Made by a program: the position numbers and the translations under genes. DNA of 47,345 nucleotides from Streptomyces sp. NRRL S-31 (GTDB taxonomy: Bacteria; Actinomycetota; Actinomycetes; Streptomycetales; Streptomycetaceae): assembly GCF_000718775.1 (NCBI RefSeq), contig NZ_JOCB01000065.1, positions 1 to 47,345 on the forward strand. The letters are read 5' to 3'. The notes beneath the pieces are model-generated. The model was not told where the DNA came from and did not search any database. It worked only from the letters and a program-made list of their open reading frames with translations. Below, piece by piece: positions 41,647 to 47,345 of the stretch. Every line of letters begins with the position of its first letter. Positions within the stretch are counted from its first letter, which is position 1.

Positions 41647-42642
41647 CTACGACGGGGAGCCGTACGGCGGCCAGGCGTCGCCCCAGTCGGCGTCCCGGGC
41701 CGCCTTGTACAGGTCGCCGTGGCGCTTGGTGACCGTCGTGCGGCCCAGCCGCTCCTCGGCCTCGCACAGGTCGAGGAGGACCTGGCCCTTGCGGATCTGC
41801 GGGCGCCGGACCACCCGGGCGGGGGCCGGCGCGGCGGGCAGCCGGGTGGCGGCGACGTAGGAGAACTTCTCGTCCTCGTACGCCAGCGAGCCGCCCTTGA
41901 CCTGGCGGTGCAGGGAGGAGCGGCCGACCCGGGCGGAGAAGTGGCACCAGTCGGTGCCGGGGACGATGGGGCAGGCGGCGCTGTGCGGGCAGGGGGCGGC
42001 GATGCGGAAGCCGGCCCGGATCAGCCGGTCGCGGGCCTCGATGATCCGCTCGTAGCCGGCCGGGGTGCCGGCCTCCACGATGACGACGGCCCGGGCGGCG
42101 CCGGCGGCGGCGTCGACGAGGGCGGCCCGGTCCGGCTCCGACAGCTCGTTGAGCACGTACGACACCGTGACCAGGTCGGTGGGGTCCAGGGTGAGGCCGG
42201 CACCGATCCGGGCGCGCTGCCAGCGGGTGTCCTTCAGGGCGGGGTGGGCGGCGGCGAGCCGCCGGCCGAGGGCGAGGGCGGGCTCGGCCCAGTCCAGCAC
42301 GGTGACGGGGCGTTCGCCGGGCCAGGTGGCCGGGACGGCCCAGGTGGCGGCGCCGGTGCCGCCGCCGACGTCGACGTGGCCGGCGGGCGTCCAGCCGGGG
42401 ACGGCGGCGGCGAACGCCGCCAGCGCGGAGCGGACCGCCTCGAAGGTGGCCGGCATCCGGTAGGCGGCGTAGGCGGCGACGTCGGCGCGGTCGCGGAGGA
42501 TCGGCGCGTGGGTCGGGGTGTCGCCGCGGTAGTTGGCGATCAGCCGCTCCACGGCGGCGGCCACCTCCGTGGGGGGCAGTCCGTCGAGCAGCTCGGCCAG
42601 TGCGGTGCGGAGGGCGGCGGCCGGGGAGGCGGGGTCGTTCAC
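41647..42642 (-). CDS. Rsm22-like small-subunit ribosomal methyltransferase family protein
   Basis: A 331-residue SAM-dependent methyltransferase-fold protein. The SAM-binding motif is GHVDVGGGTGAATWAV, followed by VTVLDWAEPALALG, TDLVTVSYVLNELSE and VVIVEAGTPAGYERIIEARD. The Rsm22 signature cysteines are in CPHSAACPIVPGTDWCHFS, and the C-terminus has RVVRRPQIRKGQVLLDLC. In mitochondria Rsm22 supports small-subunit assembly; bacterial targets are unproven. The GTG start at 42642 is preceded by TAGAAT (42650-42655) as a -10, so the mRNA may be leaderless. The promoter abuts the G-rich repeat region. Confidence 0.85.
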   Translation of the reverse strand: MNDPASPAAALRTALAELLDGLPPTEVAAAVERLIANYRGDTPTHAPILRDRADVAAYAAYRMPATFEAVRSALAAFAAAVPGWTPAGHVDVGGGTGAATWAVPATWPGERPVTVLDWAEPALALGRRLAAAHPALKDTRWQRARIGAGLTLDPTDLVTVSYVLNELSEPDRAALVDAAAGAARAVVIVEAGTPAGYERIIEARDRLIRAGFRIAAPCPHSAACPIVPGTDWCHFSARVGRSSLHRQVKGGSLAYEDEKFSYVAATRLPAAPAPARVVRRPQIRKGQVLLDLCEAEERLGRTTVTKRHGDLYKAARDADWGDAWPPYGSPS

Positions 42643-42708
42643 CTGCCGATTCTACGGCGCACGGGGCAGGCACCGACGCGCCGGGCTGCCGGGGGCGGGG
42701 ACACGGGG

Positions 42709-42825
42709 TGCCTGGGGTTTCGGGGTGCCCGGGGTTTCGGGGTGCCCGGGTGGCCGGGGTGCCCGGGGTTTCGGGGTGCCCGGGTGGCCGGGGTTCCGGG
42801 TGGCCGGGGTGCCGGGGGCGCGGGG
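42709..42825 (+). repeat. 17-bp tandem repeats with strong G-quadruplex potential
   Basis: Units of 17 bp, mostly TGCC(C/T)GGGGTTTCGGGG alternating with TGCCCGGGTGGCCGGGG, occupy 42709-42793, then two 16-bp variants to 42825. The plus strand holds runs of GGGG with 4-5-nt loops, a textbook four-stranded G-quadruplex motif. The unit is not a multiple of three, so no conserved protein phase can be kept. It lies between the Bcr/CflA exporter and the Rsm22-like gene (both minus strand). Confidence 0.9.
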
Positions 42826-42960
42826 TGCCCGGGGTGCCCCAGGTGCCGGGGTGCGCGTGGGGTGGCAGGGCCACTGGGCAGCGGGGCGTCGGGCTGCCGG
42901 GGGCGCGGGATTCCGGGGGGCCCGGAGGTTCCTCGGAGGTTTCCCCAGGGGTGCCCGGGG

Positions 42961-43095
42961 TTCCTGCGGGGCGGGGCCTCAGGGCCGCAGGCCACGGGCG
43001 ACGGGGCACCGGGGGCGGGTGCTCAAGACGCCCGCCGGGCGGCAGAGCGGCGGGGCCACAGAGTGGCGGGACGCAGGGTGCCCAGGGGTGCCCGC
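42961..43095 (+). repeat. First copy of a large direct duplication
   Basis: Begins TTCCTGCGGGGCGGGGCCTC and ends CCCAGGGGTGCCCGC; it is closely matched by 43216-43360 with a 10-bp length difference due to extra GGGGCGGC units. Another decayed copy begins near 43448. No gene is supported in 42643-43717; the region is one of accumulated G-rich repeats, with a diverged module GGGGCGCGGGATTCC also seen near 42901, 43387 and 43520. Confidence 0.85.
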
Positions 43096-43215
43096 AGGGC
43101 GACGGGGCATCTCAGGGCCGCAGGTCGCAGGGCGCAGGGCGCAGGGCGACAGCCTGCCGGGGGCGCGGGGTCCCCGGGGTTCCCGGGGTTCCCGGGGTGC
43201 CCGGGGTGCCCGGGG

Positions 43216-43360
43216 TTCCTGCGGGCCGGGGCCTCAGGGCCGCAGGGCACGGGCGACGGGGCACCGGGGGCGCGGGTGCTCAAGGCGCCCGCCGGGCGGC
43301 GGGGCGGCGGGGCGGCGGGGCCACAGAGTGGCGGGACGCAGGGTGCCCAGGGGTGCCCGC
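43216..43360 (+). repeat. Second copy of the large direct duplication
   Basis: Near-identical to 42961-43095 over CCTCAGGGCCGCAG, GGGCGACGGGGCACCGG, the CTCAAGGCGCCCGCCGG region and CCACAGAGTGGCGGGACGC. It is separated from the first copy by about 120 bases of short G-rich repeats, including repeats of CCCGGGGTT. Confidence 0.85.
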
Positions 43361-43717
43361 CGCGAGGGCGCGCCGGGCTGCCAGGGGCGCGGGATTCCCG
43401 GGGGGCTCCCGGAGGTCCCCTGGGGGTTCCCCCAGCGGTGCCCGGCATTCCTGCGCGGCTGGGCCTCAGGCACAGGCGACGGGGCGCGGGGCCGCAGCGC
43501 AGTGGGGCGCCAAGCTGCCGGGGCGCGGGATTACCCGGGGGTTCGTGCGGGACGGCGGGGCCGCAGGCCACAGGCGGCGGAGCGCAGGGTGCCCGGGGTG
43601 ACCGCGGGGTGGCGGGGGGCGTCGCCCTCGCCGGGGGCGACGCCGGGGAACGTGCCGGTGACGGCCGGTGTGGCCCGCCGCGCCGTGGCCCGTCGGGGCC
43701 GGTCCGGCCCGGTGCGC

Positions 43718-45025
43718 TCAGCTCTCGTCCTCCCCCGACCCCGCGCGGGCGGTGCCCCGGGCCGGCCAGGGGCGGCACAGGCCCACGAAGCAGGCCGCCG
43801 CGATCAGCGCCGCGGCCAGCTGGACCACGGCCATGGGGACGGCGGTGTGCTCCCCGGCCACGCCGACGAGCGGGGTGGCGATGGCGCCGACGAGGAAGGA
43901 GGAGGTGCCGAGCAGGGCCGAGGCGGAGCCGGCGGCGTGCCGGGTGCGCAGCAGGGCGAGGGACTGGGCGTTGGGCAGGGTCAGGCCCATGGCGGACATC
44001 AGCACGAACAGGGCGGCGGCGACGGGGGCGAGGCCCACCTCGCCGAAGACGCCCGCGGACAGCAGCAGCAGGGCGGTCGCCGCGAGGACGATCGCCGTCA
44101 GGCCGACCGCGAGGACCTTGTCCAGGCTGACCCGGCCCACCAGGACCTTGCCGTTGACCTGACCCGCGATCATCAGGCCGACCGAGTTGACGCCGAACAG
44201 CAGGCTGAAGGTCTGCGGCGAGGCGCCGTAGATCTCCTGGATCACGAACGGCGAGGCCGATATGTAGGCGAACAGCGCGGCGAAGGCGAAGCCGCCGGCC
44301 AGCGTGTAGCCGGTGAAGGGCAGGTCGGCGAGGAGGCCGCGCATGGCGCGCAGGGCCGGCCCGACCCCGCCGCGGTTCCGTTCGGCGGCCGGCAGGGTCT
44401 CGGGCAGCCGCCGCCAGACGACGACGGCGAGCACCGCGCCGACGACCGCGAGCACCACGAACACGCCCCGCCAGTCAGTCACCCGGAGGATCTGACCGCC
44501 GATCAGCGGGGCCGCGATCGGGGCGACTCCGGAGATGAGCATGAGAGTGGAGAAGAAGCGGGCCATGGCCACCCCGTCGTACAGGTCGCGTACGACGGCC
44601 CGGGCGATGACGATGCCGGCCGCCCCGGCGAGGCCCTGGGCCAGCCGGAAGGCGACCAGGGTCTCGACGTTCGGCGCGACGGCGCACAGGGCGGTGGCCA
44701 GGACGTAGACGGCGAGACCGGCCAGCAGCGGGCGGCGACGGCCCCAGCGGTCGCTCATCGGGCCCACCACCAGCTGGCCGAGCGCCATGCCGGCCAGGCA
44801 GGCGGTGAGGGTGAGCTGGACGGTGGCGGCGGTGGCGTGCAGCGAGCGGGTGACCTCCGGCAGGGACGGGAGGTACATGTCCATCGCGAGCGGGGGTGTG
44901 GCGGCGAGACCACCGAGGACGAGGGTGACGAGCAGGCCGGTACGGCGGGTGGCGGCCGGCCCCGGGGCGGTGGCGGTCCCCCTCCGCTCCGTCCCCGGTG
45001 TCGGTGCCGCCGTGTGCTCGGGCAT
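43718..45025 (-). CDS. MFS drug exporter, Bcr/CflA family
   Basis: A 435-residue transporter with 12 predicted helices. The N-terminal tail of about 40 residues is cytoplasmic; helix 1 reads [22 protein letters not shown] sequence characteristic of Bcr/CflA (bicyclomycin/chloramphenicol) exporters. Loop 2-3 reads [14 protein letters not shown] and motif C-like [17 protein letters not shown] 45025 has GAGGGAGGGG upstream; a start 30 bases earlier is less likely. It is the fifth MFS exporter of the window. Its stop is followed by the G-rich repeat region. Confidence 0.92.
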   Translation of the reverse strand: MPEHTAAPTPGTERRGTATAPGPAATRRTGLLVTLVLGGLAATPPLAMDMYLPSLPEVTRSLHATAATVQLTLTACLAGMALGQLVVGPMSDRWGRRRPLLAGLAVYVLATALCAVAPNVETLVAFRLAQGLAGAAGIVIARAVVRDLYDGVAMARFFSTLMLISGVAPIAAPLIGGQILRVTDWRGVFVVLAVVGAVLAVVVWRRLPETLPAAERNRGGVGPALRAMRGLLADLPFTGYTLAGGFAFAALFAYISASPFVIQEIYGASPQTFSLLFGVNSVGLMIAGQVNGKVLVGRVSLDKVLAVGLTAIVLAATALLLLSAGVFGEVGLAPVAAALFVLMSAMGLTLPNAQSLALLRTRHAAGSASALLGTSSFLVGAIATPLVGVAGEHTAVPMAVVQLAAALIAAACFVGLCRPWPARGTARAGSGEDES

Positions 45026-45091
45026 GTGCCCCTCCCTCTCGTTTCGGACCGGCACCTATGCTCTCAGCTCGTACAGAGTGCCGGGGTACAC

Positions 45092-46126
45092 ATGAGCGAG
45101 GGCGGGGCGGGGATGGCGGAGCAGGGCGTGCGGTGGGGAATCCTGGCGACCGGCGGGATCGCGGCGGCGTTCGCGGCGGACCTGGTGGATCTGCCGGACG
45201 CGGAGATCGTGGCGGTGGCCTCGCGCCGGCGGGAGTCGGCGGAGGCGTTCGGGGAGCGGTTCGGGGCCCGACGGGCGTACGGCGACTGGGCGTCGCTGGC
45301 CGCGGACCCGGAGGTGGACGTGGTGTACGTGGCCACTCCGCACGTCGCGCACCGGGCGGCGGCCGGGCTGTGCCTGGAGGCGGGGCGGAACGTGCTGTGC
45401 GAGAAGCCGTTCACGCTGAACCTGCGGGAGGCGGAGGAACTCGTCGCGCTGGCGCGGGAGCACGACCGCTTCCTGATGGAGGCGATGTGGATGTACTGCA
45501 ATCCGCTGGTGCGGCGGCTGAAGGCGCTGGTCGACGACGGGGCGATCGGCGAAGTGCGCACGGTGCAGGCGGACTTCGGGATCGCCGGGCCGTTCCCCGC
45601 CCAGCACCGGCTGCGGGACCCGGCGCTGGGCGGCGGCGCGCTGCTGGACCTGGGGGTGTACCCGGTGTCGTTCGCGCAGTTGCTGCTGGGCGAGCCGGAC
45701 GGGGTCGCCGCGAGCGCGGTGCTCTCGCCGGAGGGCGTCGACCTCCAGACGGGGGCGGTGCTGTCCTGGGAGAGCGGCGCGCTGGCCGCGGTGCACTGCT
45801 CGATCGTCGGCGGTACGCCGGTCACCGCGTCGGTGACCGGCACCCGCGGCCGGATCGACGTGCCGTCCGGCTTCTTCCACCCCGACCGGTTCGTGCTGCA
45901 CCGCGACGGCCGGGAGGCCGAGGAGTTCGCCGCGGATCCGGCCGACGGGCCGCGCACCAGCCTGCGGCACGAGGCGAGGGAGGTCATGCGGGCGCTGCGC
46001 GCGGGCGAGAAGGAGTCGCCGCTGGTGCCGCTGGAGGGCACCCTGGCGGTGCAGCGCACGCTGGACGCGGTGCGGGAGCGGATCGGGGTGCGGTATCCCG
46101 GGGAGGCCGTCACGGTGACCGCGTAA
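45092..46126 (+). CDS. Gfo/Idh/MocA-family oxidoreductase
   Basis: A 344-residue NAD(P)-dependent oxidoreductase. The Rossmann segment is [19 protein letters not shown]; then [34 protein letters not shown] carries the EKP motif with the catalytic-region Lys. The C-terminal GFO_IDH_MocA_C domain follows ([23 protein letters not shown] and [15 protein letters not shown], with the conserved His/Asp region DLGVYP). Substrates are usually sugars or inositols; the one here is unknown. ATG 45092 is used; ATG 45113 is equally possible. It diverges from the Bcr/CflA gene, and a -10-like TATGCT is at 45057-45062. Confidence 0.88.
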   Translation: MSEGGAGMAEQGVRWGILATGGIAAAFAADLVDLPDAEIVAVASRRRESAEAFGERFGARRAYGDWASLAADPEVDVVYVATPHVAHRAAAGLCLEAGRNVLCEKPFTLNLREAEELVALAREHDRFLMEAMWMYCNPLVRRLKALVDDGAIGEVRTVQADFGIAGPFPAQHRLRDPALGGGALLDLGVYPVSFAQLLLGEPDGVAASAVLSPEGVDLQTGAVLSWESGALAAVHCSIVGGTPVTASVTGTRGRIDVPSGFFHPDRFVLHRDGREAEEFAADPADGPRTSLRHEAREVMRALRAGEKESPLVPLEGTLAVQRTLDAVRERIGVRYPGEAVTVTA

Positions 46127-46182
46127 CCGTATGGCGGACACCTGATTCCGTATCGTGGATTCGACACCTACGCTGCGGTGTC

Positions 46183-46941
46183 ATGACTGACAGGCAATCG
46201 AAGATCGCGGTGGTGACGGGCGCCGGTTCCGGCATCGGCCGGGCGGTCGCCGCCGAGCTGCTGCGCGCCGGCTGGTCCGTGGCGCTGGCCGGCCGGCGCG
46301 CCGAGCCGCTGACGGAGACGGCGGCCCTGGTGCCGGAGGCGGCCTCGCTCGCCGTCCCCACCGACGTGTCCCGGCCCGAGGACGTCGAAGCGCTGTTCTC
46401 GGCGGCCGTGGGGCGGTTCGGCCGGGTGGACCTGCTGTTCAACAACGCCGGGATCAACGGGCCCCGCGAGGTCCCCGTCGAGGAACTGCCGTACGACGCC
46501 TGGCGGGAGGTGGTGGACACCAACCTCAACGGGGCGTTCCTGTGCGCGCGGGCGGCCTACCGGCGGATGAAGGAGCAGGACCCGCAGGGCGGCCGGATCA
46601 TCAACAACGGTTCCATCTCGGCCCACACGCCCCGTCCGCACTCGGTCGCCTACACCACGACCAAGCACGCGCTGACCGGCCTGACCAAGTCGCTGTCCCT
46701 GGACGGGCGGCCGTACCGCATCGCGGTCGGCCAGCTCGACATCGGCAACGCGGCGACCGACATGACGGAGCGGATGCGGGCCGGCGCACTCCAGGCGAAC
46801 GGGGAGGTCACCCCGGAACCGGTGATGGACGTGGCCGACGTGGCGCGCACGGTCCGGCACATGGCGGAGCTGCCGCTGGAGGCGAACGTGCAGTTCGCGA
46901 CGGTGCTGGCGACCACGATGCCGTACATCGGACGAGGCTGA
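46183..46941 (+). CDS. Short-chain dehydrogenase/reductase (SDR)
   Basis: A 252-residue classical SDR. NAD(P)-binding TGAGSGIG is near the N-terminus, NNAG near residue 88, the catalytic Ser in INNGSIS and Tyr-x3-Lys in YTTTK. An Arg-rich [13 protein letters not shown] region (AGRRAEPL) after beta-2 favours NADP(H). The substrate is unknown. ATG 46183 has no strong Shine-Dalgarno; TACGCT (46168-46173) is -10-like, giving a possibly leaderless transcript. It follows the Gfo/Idh gene by 56 bases and could be co-expressed. Confidence 0.9.
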   Translation: MTDRQSKIAVVTGAGSGIGRAVAAELLRAGWSVALAGRRAEPLTETAALVPEAASLAVPTDVSRPEDVEALFSAAVGRFGRVDLLFNNAGINGPREVPVEELPYDAWREVVDTNLNGAFLCARAAYRRMKEQDPQGGRIINNGSISAHTPRPHSVAYTTTKHALTGLTKSLSLDGRPYRIAVGQLDIGNAATDMTERMRAGALQANGEVTPEPVMDVADVARTVRHMAELPLEANVQFATVLATTMPYIGRG

Positions 46942-47190
46942 GCCGCACTTTTCCCGGGGGGCAAACGGAATTCGAACATCCGCGGTATTGCGGCCCGTAG
47001 TGGAATCATGCTCAACTTTCCTCCACCAGAGCTTCACAGTTGGGGTACGGAAGTTCCGCGGCCATTCCGAGGGGGGAGGCGGCGGCCGTTCCACCGGACC
47101 GGAGCAAGGGGGGTGCACCTCGCGGCGACCGCGGGGCGCACGCCGGTCCCTGGAACGGCCGCCGCACCGACGTCCGCCGGCCGCGCCCGG
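46942..47190. other. Intergenic region, no gene seen
   Basis: About 250 bases between the SDR gene and the convergent anchored-protein end. An AT-richer patch (about 46970-47050) stands out from its surroundings and contains no convincing reading frame with a ribosome site. No terminator hairpin was identified. Confidence 0.5.
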
Positions 47191-47345
47191 TCAGCGGCCG
47201 TCCAGGCCCGCGGTGTCGGTGCCCGTGGCGTCCGGGGCAACGGCACCCCCCGGTGCCGGCCGGTTCCGGCGGCGGCGCAGGGTCCAGGCGCCCGCGCCCA
47301 GCAGCGCGAGCGCCCCGGCGGCGCCCCCCGCGAGGGGCCATGCCG
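47191..47345 (-). CDS. 3' end of a membrane-anchored exported protein (partial)
   Basis: The window ends inside this gene; only the last 51 codons are seen. The visible C-terminus is a hydrophobic segment (PLAGGAAGALALLGAGAWTL) followed by RRRRNRP and a polar tail ending TDTAGLDGR, typical of a C-terminal membrane anchor of a secreted protein. No LPXTG is visible in the part present. The identity of the protein is unknown. Confidence 0.55.
   Translation of the reverse strand, partial: AWPLAGGAAGALALLGAGAWTLRRRRNRPAPGGAVAPDATGTDTAGLDGR

Noticed and set aside
42600..43601. Collagen-like Gly-x-y frames on the plus strand over the repeat island
   Set aside because: The Gly phase breaks repeatedly, the main repeat unit is 17 bp and shifts frame, and there is no ribosome site or consistent start. 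It is an artefact of G-rich repeats.

Overview
The window is high-GC actinobacterial DNA, almost certainly from Streptomyces. Supporting signs are the extreme third-position G/C codon bias, frequent GTG starts, four-base start/stop overlaps, a whiJ/abaA-type regulator cluster, a glnA2-type glutamine synthetase-like gene and a BTAD/AfsR-type giant regulator. No tRNA, rRNA, insertion sequence, prophage or CRISPR array is visible. About 45 genes are supported; most look chromosomal and conserved.

Layout. 1-5.8 kb: a DUF72 gene diverges from a secreted phosphoesterase preceded by a PHO-box-like direct repeat, then an MFS exporter coupled to a TolB-like lipoprotein-type protein, and a convergent DHA2 exporter. 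5.9-10.8 kb: glnA2 (gamma-glutamylpolyamine synthetase type), a flavohemoglobin and its likely NO sensor NsrR with matching operators at both genes, then a coupled DUF3105/DUF305 pair with His/Met-rich probable metal sites. 11-15.5 kb: a secreted sedolisin (S53) protease and a whiJ/abaA-like set (XRE-DUF5753 regulator, DUF397 protein, hypothetical, ATP-binding anti-sigma-like protein). 15.4-21.3 kb: two more MFS exporters with palindromic operators, a TetR repressor, an EEP nuclease/phosphatase and panB with a textbook terminator.

21.5-24.2 kb holds the most novel-looking locus: three unrecognised genes. The first and third begin with zinc ribbons and carry membrane segments. The C-terminus of the first and the N-terminus of the second share an ungapped ~25-residue Gly/Asn/Ser/Val-rich motif that resembles paired amyloid-signalling motifs. 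The third gene contains a rare TTA leucine codon, so bldA control is possible.

24.3-34.5 kb: a Drr-type ABC exporter, an AfsR-like STAND regulator, a site-2 protease-like protein, an F420:NADPH oxidoreductase, an intracellular-type sialidase and map. 34.6-40.1 kb is an iron region: a heme oxygenase gene with an in-frame internal deletion behind a 25-bp palindrome, a PhzF protein, and efeOBU (ferrous iron/heme iron uptake) behind two overlapping iron-box-like sites, followed by a translationally overlapping lipoprotein. 40.1-47.3 kb: a Prim-Pol-like protein that appears catalytically dead, a TetR regulator, an Rsm22-like methyltransferase, a ~1 kb gene-free G-rich repeat region (17-bp tandem units, a 135/145-bp duplication and strong G-quadruplex potential), a Bcr/CflA exporter, a Gfo/Idh oxidoreductase, an SDR dehydrogenase and the 3' end of a membrane-anchored protein.
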